From Pigoraptor vietnamica (lineage: Eukaryota; Opisthokonta; Filasterea), in NCBI GenBank assembly GCA_943704525.1, contig CALSCQ010002474.1, forward strand, positions 7,266-23,513: DNA of 16,248 bases, written 5' to 3'. This document shows positions 1 through 9,400 of the stretch, piece after piece. Each line of letters starts with the position of its first letter. Positions within the stretch are counted from its first letter, which is position 1. Position numbers and translations under genes: made by a program. The notes under the pieces are model-generated. The model was not told the origin of the DNA. It was given only the letters and a program-made list of their open reading frames with translations, and searched no databases.

Positions 1-177
1 GGGGGGGGTAAACACGATGGCGGATCAGCAAACGGCTCGCAGCAGAAAGGAAAAGACGCACATCGTCTCGAATGCACAAGGATGCACAACACGCGCCAAG
101 ATGACCCTGCGCATTTCTCGAACGCCACAGGACATCGGTGCGCGCGCCACACCGACTCAACCCCTATCGAGACACAC

Positions 178-1577
178 CTGTCGATCAGCGGCTTGAGGGT
201 GGTCGCAATGACGCTCTCCAGCGGCGTCAGGTCCTCGAGTGCGACCTTTTCGTCCGCGGAGAAGCACAGGTTCGACTCGGACCCCGCCAGCCCGGCATGC
301 TGCGCGAGCGACGACGCGCGCATGGACTGCTCCCCCTGCGCACCCGAGAGGCTGCATATGCTGCCCCTCGGCGTTGCGGGCGTCGAACTCGCCGTCGAGA
401 GGGCGCCCGCGGGCACCGCCGGCAGCCCCGCCTGCGCGAGTCCGGCCATCGCGGACATGACGTCACCAGGATTGCCCATGACGATCCCGGCGCTGCGGCT
501 GTGCATGATGGCGTTGTGGAGGCCGCCGAGGTGCTGCAGCGCGCCGTTTGCATGCGCGTTCGTGAACGAACCGCCGTGCGCGTTGCGTGCGAGGGGCGAC
601 GACGGCTTCATGCCGCCGGGCTGCGTGACCGTCGTCGGCGGCGACGAGGGCAGCCGGCGCGGGGACTGCTGCCCGAAGGAAAGGTTGGGCATCGAACCCA
701 CGAAGCCGCCGTGGGCGCCGCCGCCGCCGGGCGACGTGCCGAGCATCTGCGAAATCGGGCTCGTTGACGACCCCGGAAACGACCCGACGGGCGACGCGTG
801 CAGAGCCGACCCGGGGAAGCTGTGGCGGTGGCTTGGGCGCGGGTGCGGCACGCCCGAGAGGTCGATGCCGTGGGACGCCGGCGGGCGCGCCGCGATGGGA
901 ATCGGGCCAGAGGGGGCGCGTGCGAGCCGCGCATCGCTGTCGGCGATCGATGCGAGGCTGGCCTTGCGGGACGCCGGCGCCGAGGACGAGCCCTCGAGCG
1001 AGATATTGCCCAGAAGTGTCGCAAAGCCGCTCGACACGGAGCTGACAGAGTCGCGGTGTGCGTGCGACGCCGCGTGCGAGAGCGACGAGGAAGACTGGTG
1101 CAAGAGGGAGAGGGGGTCGCCGCCGCACATCGCATCGACGGAGAGGTCGCGCGAGAGGGGGTAAGCGACCGAGTTGAAGGCCGCGTCCTCCGCCGCCGAA
1201 TCCACCGATCCCTCGGAGTCCGAGAGAGAGCGGCCCCGGCGGAATGCGGCGTCCATAGAATTGCCCTCGTCCATCCACACGGACGGGACCATCGCGTCCG
1301 TCGCCTCGTCTGCGTCGACGTTGTTGTTGTTGTCCTGCGCGCGCGACGAGGACTGCTGCGACGACGTGACGATGCCGAGAGAGCGGCAGCCGGCGTCCTC
1401 GAGGAAGCGGTCGACGTCCCAGTGGTCCATCTCGCCCGCTGCTGCTGCGGCCGAAGCGGACGATTGCCGTGCGGCGGAGGCGTGAGATTGAGCAGAGTGC
1501 GCGTCGAATTGCGCCGCGCCAAAGTCGATCCCGAGGGCGCCGGTGGAGTCTGTTGCGTGGGTGGGGTGATCCAGGGA
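178..1577 (-). other. 1.4-kb exon encoding Ser/Ala/Gly-rich disordered region
   Basis: Acceptor CCCGCCAG precedes 1577. The frame is phase 0 from the ankyrin exon and stays open for 466 codons to the donor AG|gtgtgt at 178/177; it has no stop before the window edge even if that donor is not used. The product is rich in Ser, Ala, Gly, Pro and His, with an Asn run (NNNN) and basophilic-kinase-like sites RGRSLSDSE and SRKASLAS, which also resemble 14-3-3 ligands. Near the end, a less repetitive segment (LEDLTPLESVIATTLKPLID) may begin a folded C-terminal domain encoded outside the window. No known domain was recognised. Long open frames on the opposite strand here follow from the GC-rich codon use. 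Confidence 0.65.
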
Positions 1578-3024
1578 CTGGCGGGGGATTGCGAAGAGGG
1601 GTGCATCAGCGACGGGTGCAAGCGCACGTGCAAGAACGTACGAGTACGCCATGCCACGCACCACACGTCTCTCACACGCCGGAGCTCACAGCGCACACAC
1701 ACACGCACCCGCACGTACGCACGCGTGCACACACGCAGAGCAGAAACACACACCGGAAAGTTGAGCTCGTCGCACCCAAACGACGCCGCGGCCGCAGCAG
1801 CGAGATCGTCGTTGTCAAAGTCCAGCAGCATGTCCGCACAGTCCCACGCAATGCCGTCGTGTGGAACGGCACAGTCGGGGTTCTTCCGTGAGAGAAGGAT
1901 CATGGCTTCTGTGTTCTGCACGCAGTTTGCCCAGTCGAGCGCCGAGCGTCCGTTATAATCGCACGCGCACGGATCCGCGCCCCAGTGGAGAAGCTCCTGC
2001 GTGGGACGGCCAATGTGGCGTGAGCTGCGGCACGCTTAATTGCTCGCGCACTTCAGACAGGGCGAGTGACCTTTAAGGGATGTGCGCTGCGATTGAGCAT
2101 CGCCACACACACACACCTTGACGACGCTGTTGCAGTGCAGTTTGACGGCATGTATGAGGGCCGTTGCGCCCTCCGTGTCGATTGGGGCGTTAATGTTGAT
2201 GTTGTGTGTGCCGTTCGCCTTTCTGCACGGGCCAAAGCAGTCAGCGCGTGGACAGCCATACATCCGAACACACGCCACATACACACGCATCTCACGCGCA
2301 CACACACTTACTCGGGCACAACGAGCGGGATGTGAGGAGCAAGAGAGAGAGGCGCGGCAACAGCGCGCCGACACTCACCGGAACGTCATGAACGAGTGGA
2401 TCATTTTCGCGCTCCGCTGTTCGCATGCGCGCATAAAGACCGTCGAGGGGTCGGCATTCCCGAAGATAGAGACGCCGTGCTCTCCCGACGGCATCCCTCA
2501 CCGGCGCACCGCCAAAAAACCTCCCACGCACACCCTCCGAACGAAAGGAAGAGTAGGGGCGCGTCAGCGTTCAGCCTTCGCGTGAAATGCTCTTAGCGAG
2601 CCTGCGGTAACGGGAATACAAAGGATGTGAGAGGATGGAAGAGGAGACAATGGGCGGGTGACGACGGCATCCAACGCATCAGCAAAGCGCACACGCAAGC
2701 GGCTGAACACGAGTGCCGAACACGAGGCACACACCTGAGGCGGACAGGGAACGCGCCCTTTCTTCCAACGCGCGCGAGGGCGACAAAGCGATTCGTCTTC
2801 TGTCGTTCGCGTGTCGTTCGCTGTCGCGACGGTTGCATGAAGCGCAACAACGGAGCCTTTGGGAAATTTCGCGCAGCCGCACAGTCGCCGTTCGTAATCG
2901 CCCCCTGTGCCCCAACGTGCGAGGAATTGCGTAACGTTGAAATCGTCAAGCGACTCCTCTTCACAGAACGCAGCGAGAGGGGATTCCGGGAGGCAAGACA
3001 CGAGCGGCGACTCGGCAGCAGACA
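178..3024 (-). CDS. Ankyrin-repeat protein with long Ser-rich region (partial, 3' end outside window)
   Basis: Modelled from minus-strand exons 3024-2735 (tentative), 2496-2379, 2222-2117, 1996-1754 and 1577-178; it continues past the left edge after a GTGTGT donor at 177. The exons 2496-1754 join in frame and read as ankyrin repeats: a TVFMRACEQRSAKMIHSFM stretch, then EGATALIHAVKLHCNSVVKE, then LLHWGADPCACDYNGRSALD. The last exon is low-complexity and probably disordered. Ankyrin repeats are protein-binding scaffolds, so a scaffold, adaptor or regulatory role is likely, but the exact family is not recognised. Acidic patches after the repeats (DMLLDFDNDD) could be an activation region; this is inference. 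NF-kB-like or CAMTA-like proteins were considered, but no DNA-binding domain is visible. The ankyrin core is well supported; the 5' end is not. Confidence 0.7.
1693..1735. repeat. CA microsatellite in ankyrin-gene intron
   Basis: A short imperfect (CA)n/(GCAC)n tract lies in the intron 1753-1578. On the coding strand it is TG-rich and follows a GTGTGT donor. Confidence 0.8.
1754..2496 (-). other. Ankyrin-repeat exons of the left-hand gene
   Basis: There are three exons. Exon 2496-2379 ends CG|gtgagt (phase 2); its acceptor is weak and purine-rich, and an in-frame TGA just upstream forces a start no earlier than about 2496. Exon 2222-2117 follows the acceptor GTGCAG and ends AAG|gtgtgt (phase 0). 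Exon 1996-1754 follows CACGCAG and ends CCG|gtgtgt (phase 0). Spliced, they give at least two full ankyrin repeats and part of a third; the best match to the ankyrin consensus is TALIHAV followed by VVKELLHWGADP. The introns begin with GT repeats and contain CA/TG tracts (about 2257-2312 and 1693-1735). Only the outer acceptor at 2497 is doubtful. Confidence 0.75.
2735..3024 (-). other. Tentative first coding exon of the ankyrin gene
   Basis: The segment follows an acceptor GACCCAG and is open for 96 codons to a CAG|gtgtgt donor at 2735/2734. Its beginning is acidic and protein-like (SAAESPL, then EEESLDDFNVTQFLARWG). If the upstream exon 3184-3139 is spliced to it, the terminal A plus TG makes an ATG. 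An alternative model removes an internal intron from about GTGCGG (near 2890) to a CAG near 2806, which changes the downstream frame to one reading LRRIALSPSRALEERARS. That frame ends in phase 1 and would match the phase 1 acceptor at 2497 of the first ankyrin exon. I cannot choose between them. Function is unknown. Confidence 0.4.
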
Positions 3025-3093
3025 CTGGGTCATAAAAGACGTGCGCCCCTAAAACACAACGTCAACGCGACGTTTTTGTCGCGCGTGTGCGCC

Positions 3094-3130
3094 GTGCGTG
3101 CGTACGTGCGTGCGTGCGTGCGAGTGCGCG
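3094..3130. repeat. TGCG microsatellite in leader intron
   Basis: An imperfect run of TGCG units lies between the leader exon and the first tentative coding exon of the ankyrin gene. It is intronic in the proposed model. Confidence 0.75.
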
Positions 3131-3138
3131 CGGCTTAC

Positions 3139-3184
3139 TCTGACGGGAGTGGCTGAGGCCGGGCCCCCGACGTAGGCAAGGGTT
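3139..3184 (-). other. Probable non-coding leader exon of the ankyrin gene, possibly ending in the A of ATG
   Basis: On the minus strand a pyrimidine-rich acceptor (CGTTCCTCTTTCACAG) precedes 3184 and a GTAAGC donor follows 3139, defining a 46-nt exon. The following 114-nt intron contains a TGCG repeat. Joining this exon to 3024 produces ATG TCT GCT GCC from the last A and the first TG. Of the three possible reading frames through the exon, only this one leads into the acidic frame downstream. Transcription start and further leader exons are not visible. Confidence 0.4.
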
Positions 3185-3352
3185 CTGTGAAAGAGGAACG
3201 GCAAGAGCGCGGCGACGTCACCGGCGGCTTGTTTCTATGCGCATTTTAGAGGGCTCGCGACATTGTTGCTAGGAACCAGCGGGCACTCGCGCGAGCCTCC
3301 GACGAGAGCGTGTGGCATGCGTGCGTCTGTACCGGGGGCATGTCCGGGTACA

Positions 3353-3537
3353 GTGTGTGCGTGTGTCTGTGTGTGCGTGCGTGTGTGTGTGTGTGCGTGT
3401 GTGTGCGCGTGTGTGTATGTTTGTGTGTGTGCGTGTGTGCGTGTGCGTGTGTGCGTGTGCGTGCGTGTGTGTGCCGTGCGTGTGTGTCTGTGTGGGCATA
3501 TGTGTGTTTGTGTGCGTATGTGGGCGCACGTGTGTGC
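3353..3537. repeat. TG/TGCG-rich microsatellite
   Basis: About 185 bp of imperfect (TG)n interrupted by TGCG and TGTT units. It lies upstream of the ankyrin gene, so it could sit in its promoter. Both strands are open across it, giving spurious Cys/Val-rich and His/Thr-rich frames. Confidence 0.9.
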
Positions 3538-3885
3538 CAGGCACCTCCCTTTTTGACGCGCGCCTTGTGTAGTGGCCGGTTTTAGATGAGCGTGAGAGTC
3601 GATGCCCTGTTCAGTCCGAGCGAGTGCGGACACTAAGAGCCGAAAGGGGAAGCAGAGCGCACGGCACTTTCCACGAACGCAACTCTTATCGGAGCACAGG
3701 CAAAACGACTGCTCCTTCAAGTCACACCGCCAGCGCCACACACAGGGCTCGCACACGTGGGAAAGAACGCGCCGAGAACGGCCGTCGACTGTTTTGCGGC
3801 ACGCGACGGTTACCCCCAAGTGCCGCTAACACGTGAATGGAAGTGTCCACTGTCCGGCAGAATGTTCCGAACACCCACACATCGC

Positions 3886-3945
3886 TTCGCCTCACTTCGC
3901 CTCACCTCGCCTCACCTCGCCTCACCTCGCCTCACTTCGCCTCAC
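3886..3945. repeat. Six tandem copies of a 10-bp unit (TTCGCCTCAC-like)
   Basis: The decamer TTCGCCTCAC alternates with the variant CTCGCCTCAC in six consecutive units in intergenic DNA. Its 10-bp period is close to a helical turn. No function is visible. Confidence 0.9.
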
Positions 3946-4833
3946 ACGTCACTGACGGCAAGCCTTCCAACAACCGCACGAGGAGTGGGTGTTGCGCGCG
4001 GGTACTGCGGAAGTTCCGCTTTCAAGAGGGTGTGGGCGTCGCACTTCTGGATGTGCGCCTCTCATCCAGCCCATATCTCAGACTGCACAGCCCAGGGGGA
4101 CGGAACCGGCCGCACACAGCCTCCTTGGCAAAGTCGCAGTAGAGCGGTCGTCCAAAGCCTCTTATGCCTGTGCGAGACGTCCTTTTGGCCACAGTAAGAC
4201 TTAAGACTCGCGTTCACCCCACACTGACGCTCATCTGATCGCCGCACAAATCCTGAGCCTCATGTATAACTGCGTAGGAAAATCGGACCGTTTCTACTCG
4301 GCCACTTTAGCCGGCGCTTCCGCTTTGCATCTGCGAGTGATTGGTCCACACGGCTTGCTACTTTTGAGAAGATGACGCGCGCAGACAGGACAACGTTGTT
4401 GCGCCGCACAGCGTAAAGGTGGGGAGAGCATTGGCATGTCAAGACGGCCCACTGACGTCGTAAGAGTGAAGTTTGGGTGCGGATTGGGAGCCCTTCAAAG
4501 GATGGCAAACGGTTGCAACATCTCGCACTGCGATGGACTCCATTCGCACGCAACGCACGCCGCCCTAGAGTCAAGTACCTCTACCATTAAAATACGCCAC
4601 TGGCCGTGCGCGAGCCGGGCTAACAATGACACGTGCGTCCCCAATTGTGAGCGCGGCCAAGCAAAAGGGTGTTGCAGTGTGCCGGCTGGGAGGCGGAATT
4701 GACCACACCTCTCTCAATGCAAGGTCCACAGACAACTGCGTGGCACACGATTAAAGTTCATGTATTTGACCGATGGGAGGAACAATCACTCGTTGACGCG
4801 CTCTCTGCCCAGAGCAGGGCGGCGGCGGCTTAC

Positions 4834-6409
4834 TCAGGCGTGAGATTCAGACTTGAACATCGGATTCGACACGGCGTTGATCTGGTCACCGCGACCGCCA
4901 CTCGCCGGCGCGGTCTCGGCATAGTGCGAAGTCTCAGGGACCATTAGCACGTACGCTTCGGCGCCACCGGCCAAGGTTCTGTCCGACGAGTGTGCAGCCG
5001 CCGGCAGATTGCCGGCCATCACGCGTCGCAACTGGAGCACGAGCTGGGCAAACTGCGGTCGCGTCTCCGGGTGCTTTCGCCAGCACCCCTCCATCACAGC
5101 GTACACTTGCTGCGGGCAGTCGTCCGGCGGCGCCATGCGCTTGTTGTCCGCAAGATAGGCTGCAGGGATATTGCCGAGTCAGTACAAAGCCCCAACGGTC
5201 TGCCTGTTGCACGCATATGAACGGCTCCGGAGAGGCACCCGGCCACTGACGAGGCGCCGCACACCCACCCGAAATGGCGTGGTTCTCGAGCCCAGGGTAC
5301 GGCTTTGCGCCCCTTGCGAACACTTCCCACAGGACAATGCCGAAGGACCACACGTCCGACGCGTGCGTGAAGATGCGCTTCTGGAGGGATTCCGGCGCCA
5401 TCCTGCATTCGACAGTGACCGCACTGTTTAGCTTTGGATCAGATGACCGCGACGTGCAATGCATTGAAGCAAGGGCCTACCACTTCACGGGAAGCTTGCG
5501 TCGTGTCTTCGCGACGTAGTAGTCGCCGCTGCCAGCCGTGTCGCGCGACAGGCCCATGTCGGCCACCTTCACGACGACGTTTGCCTTTGCGCTCAGCTTC
5601 CAGCCGCTCTCGTGGGCACTTGGAGGACGGGGACCGGCGACGACCATGCAGTTGCGTGCGGCCAGATCTCTGCAACAGGACAGCCACCGACGGCCACGGC
5701 ACGGTTCAGCCCACACTCACTCGTCCGGCGGCAATGACCGTTACGTGCACATCAACAACAAGGCAAACAAACATCCCGCGTCAAGGCACAAAAGTTACCT
5801 GTGGACAATCTGACACTTGGCAAGGTGCTCCATACCCCGTGCGATGTCTGGAGTGGGCCAGCCAAATCATATTACAACAGTGTGAGTGTCCGTTTTCTCA
5901 TAGAGCCGCCATAAAACGCCGATGAACAGAAGTAACAAAGTTCGCACTGGCAGTGCCGTACCAATGGCGAAGCAGAGAAGGTCGGTGGCAGTAAAATCCG
6001 CTGCCGCGCTGTTGACGAGAAAGTGTCGCAAATCGCCGTGCTCCGCAAACTCGAGGACCATGCAGTTTGGGTCGGCCTGTCATATGCACCGGCGGCACGT
6101 CCATGGCGCGTTAGAATACTGTCCGCACCCGCGGGAGGCAAGTCCCTTACAGACAAACAAACAATCGATCGATCGATATCGCGCGCGATTCACTCACCTG
6201 CGTGCACACGCCCAGCAGTGCAATGATGTTGGCGTGAGAAGGAATGGACCGCATGAGGTCAATCTCCGCCATAAAGGCACTCCGCGCCGAGCGAATCTCG
6301 TCCGCGTTCGACATGGCCGCGACCTTGAACGTCTTGACGGCTGCACGAATCGTCCGCAGGTCGCGCTCCGTTCGCACGTCCGCCAGGTACACCTCGCCAA
6401 ACTCCCCTT
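4834..6409 (-). other. RTK kinase-domain and tail exons (six exons)
   Basis: Exons: 6409-6198, 6076-5962, 5847-5799, 5669-5481, 5402-5269 and 5159-4834 (TGA at 4836-4834). They spell [18 protein letters not shown] (beta-3 Lys), FMAEIDLM (alpha-C Glu), [15 protein letters not shown] (hinge region), [12 protein letters not shown] (catalytic loop), [25 protein letters not shown] (activation loop), [20 protein letters not shown] and [17 protein letters not shown] and LPVKWMAPE are tyrosine-kinase signatures. A roughly 20-residue Pro/Ser-rich insert sits between the catalytic loop and DMG. The tail contains YVLM (Y1646) and HYAET (Y1656). Confidence 0.93.
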
Positions 6410-9400
6410 CTGCGCTCCCAGATGGCGCGCCGGCCATTTTCGCCATTAGTTCCACTACACGGCAAATAGGTAGAACACAGAGCCGATTTGACATGCATAG
6501 CGAGGCACAAGACACACACCCGGCACACGCACACACGCGCCAGCGTGACCCACCGCCGATACGTTTCTTCAGTTGTATGCACGATCCCGGGATCTCAATC
6601 TCGGCAATCTCTGGCCTCCGCACGACAGTGTCGATGAGTTCGAGTTCGGAACGCACGAGGGCCTCCATCTTCTTGCGGGATTCCCGCTTGCGGACGAACA
6701 TGACGGCGACGACAATGGCCACAGTGGCAACAATGGCGCCGATTATGCCGCCCGCGACGGGACCTGCGACGTTCGTCCCGGGCGATCCGCCACCGTCCGT
6801 GAACACCGGCGTCTGCGCGGGCGCGGGCGCAACGGAAGCCGTGCCGTGGACAATCGAGGCCGTCGAATTTCCGAACGCGTTTTCGCTCGTGATCTCGTAC
6901 TGATAGGACCGTCCCAGAGCGACGTCCGTGTCCTCATACTGCGTCGCCATGAGGCCCCCGCGAACAAACCGCCCGTCGCGATAGATGAACGTGGCGGTAA
7001 TCGGGCCGCTGCTTGCGTCCTCCTTCCACGTGATCTTGATGGCGGGGCGCAACCCATCCGCGGTGAGCGTCGGCGTTACAGAAACGTCGTACGGCGGCGA
7101 TGGCGGATCGGTCTTTCGGAGGCTCTCGATACCGTCAAGGCCCGCCGGCGACGTGGCGTTCTTGCTGTTGTAAGCGGTGACGAAGTACGTGTACGCCTGG
7201 TTGACAACGACGTCCGAGTCGAGGTATTCGGTACGATCGTCCACCTGCAGCCGCAAGCACACGACAGGAGTCAGCACAATTTGCAGACATTGTTCTTGGG
7301 ACGCAAACCGACGCACTGACCTCGAAACCCCTCGGAAAACAGCCTGTCCGCTTGATCACATAGCGCCACGGCGTCCAGGCGCGCGTGGAGTTGCCGTCCT
7401 TGTGCGACCACGTCAGGCGGATGCCACCCTTCACAGTCGTGGCGACGACGAGCGGCTGAGACGGAGGAACGACCACGTCGCAGATGACGCCCATCCAACC
7501 GAGCAAACACGTGCAGTGTTCCGTCGATGCGTCGCACCTGGCGCCGTTCTGGCAAGGACAGACAGACGCGCACCCGTACCCGTACATTTGTGGCGTGCCC
7601 GGGAGCGCGTCGCACGACGTGTTGCAGTGGGCACCACCAAGCCCGAGCAACGCGCTGCAGTTGCACGAGCCACTGCCGAGGACACCGTCGTCGCAAACGC
7701 CGCCGTTATCGCAAGCGCAGGCTGAAGGGCGCAGGGGGGGCATCATGATCAGTGAGGCACAGCGGGAGGAAGATCGTCACAAAGTAGTCGGGAAAACAGG
7801 CATCGACTCACGTTGACAGGCCGCTCCGTAGAAGTGCGATCCCGCGGCGCACTCGCAAGCACCATTAACCCGGTTGCACGCGCCGTCGCCACACGGGCAC
7901 GCAGACGCGCAGTTTGGTCCGTACAGCCCGCGGGGGCACTGCACATCGCACAAGACACCCGTCCAGCCCGCGGCGCAGCTGCACGCACCCGTAAATCGGT
8001 CGCACAGTGCGCCGTTCAGGCACGCGCAAGTCTCGTTGCAGCCGGCGCCGAACCGGTTGCTTGCGCAGGATTGGTCGCACTTTGCGCTCATCCAACCCGC
8101 CGTGCACGTGCACGCGCCCGTAAAGCGGTCGCAAGCCGCCCCGTTCTGGCAGCCACACGTCTCGCTGCAGTTGGCACCGAACCGATCCCGCCCGCAGACC
8201 TCGTCGCAATTCGCGCCAGTCCATCCCGCCAAACACGCGCACGACCCCATGAAGCGATCGCACGCCGCGCCGTTGCGACACGTGCAAGTTGCGCTGCAAT
8301 TGGCACCGAAGCTGCCGCTCGGACAGGGATTGTCGCAGTGGACACCCGTCCAGCCCGCAGTGCATGTGCACAAGCCCGTGAATCGGTCGCACGGCGCGCC
8401 GTTCTGGCACGCGCAGACACTGCTGCAGTTAATGCCGAACAGACCGCCCGCGCAAGGCACGTCGCACTTGGCGCCCGTCCAACCCGCCGTGCATGCGCAC
8501 GCGCCCGTGAAACCGTTGCACGTTGCGCCATTTTGACAGCCACACGAAGTCGCGCAGTCGGACCCAAATGTGCCCGCGGCACACGTGTCGGAGCACGTTG
8601 GGCCGGTCCATCCGACCTCGCAAAAGCAGCTGGCACACGTCTTGTTGACGCATTGGCTCGCACTGCTCGTGCACAGATTGGCCCGTGCTCCGGGATTGTC
8701 GTTCCTGCAATCGTTGACAAATAGGCGCAGACAGGGAAGGGGGGGGGGGGGGGGGGGGGGGGGGGGTCAATTCACGCAGAGCTTTGGTCCAATTCACAAT
8801 TGAACGTCAAGAGCACAGCACTCACAAGCGCGGTGCTTTCAGCAAGGTAGCCTTGTCAAACACACCACTTGCGACAGTCGCAAGTTGGTTGGAATCCAGC
8901 CAGCTGCGAGTCAATGAAGATCAGTATCGGACTAAGGCCACGCAGAACGACTGAATGTCCGTGTGCGCATGCAACAAAGCAAGCGCGAATCCCAATTGCA
9001 ATGGCCGCATCACGTGCGCGGCTCGCCTGCGCGGTGACTCACAGTTCCGTCACTGCGGGAAGCTTGTCGAAGATGCCGGCGGGAAGGGCGGCTATCTGGT
9101 TCGAAGAGAGACCACTGCGAGTCGTCGGTCATCGAATTCACAGTCAATTAACTGAACCAGGAGAGAAACCTAGCAAAAAGGCGCACTGGCACTCTGCCGC
9201 ACAGCCCTCACAGGAATTGTAGCATCCCGAGCTTATCGAAAATGCCGCTCGGAAGTACCGCAATCTTGTTAGAAGAGAGTCCCCTGCGCAGCGAAGTCCG
9301 TTAACAGAAATCGATTCCCTTTGCAGAAGATGCCAATTTTTTTCGTTGACACTGCATGCCGTTGCACTATGGGACCACTCACAGTTCAAGCAATCCGGTG

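Larger units (their letters stand above)
3185..4833. other. Intergenic region between the RTK stop and the ankyrin-gene leader
   Basis: No gene is supported here. The interval must contain the RTK 3' region (nearest 4833) and the promoter of the ankyrin gene (nearest 3185). No canonical AATAAA was found on the minus strand just downstream of the RTK stop. The open frames present are short, lack splice or family support, and those at 3235-3819 are products of TG/CA repeats. It holds one TG-rich microsatellite and one 10-bp tandem repeat, listed separately. Confidence 0.6.

Noticed and set aside
1-8. Run of eight G at the window start as a possible telomere or contig end
   Set aside because: Similar G/C runs occur inside introns elsewhere in the window, so this is probably another intronic homopolymer.
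1666-1668. RGD at residues 1666-1668 of the RTK as an integrin-binding motif
   Set aside because: The motif (coordinates here are protein residues, encoded near 4890) is in the cytoplasmic tail and cannot meet an integrin outside the cell.
82-1958. Long plus-strand open frames (82-1164, 360 codons; 798-1958, 386 codons)
   Set aside because: They lie antisense to the 1.4-kb exon of the ankyrin gene, have Arg/Ala/Pro-rich composition typical of GC-rich shadows, and show no domain. The minus-strand frame joins in phase to ankyrin exons.
3235-3819. 194-codon minus-strand frame rich in His and Thr, and Cys/Val-rich plus-strand frames
   Set aside because: They are the translation of a TG/CA microsatellite and have no splice or family support.
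6164-6177. 14-bp palindrome of ATCGATCGATCGAT
   Set aside because: It is a simple GATC-type tandem repeat in a kinase intron, with no further sign of a protein-binding site or element.
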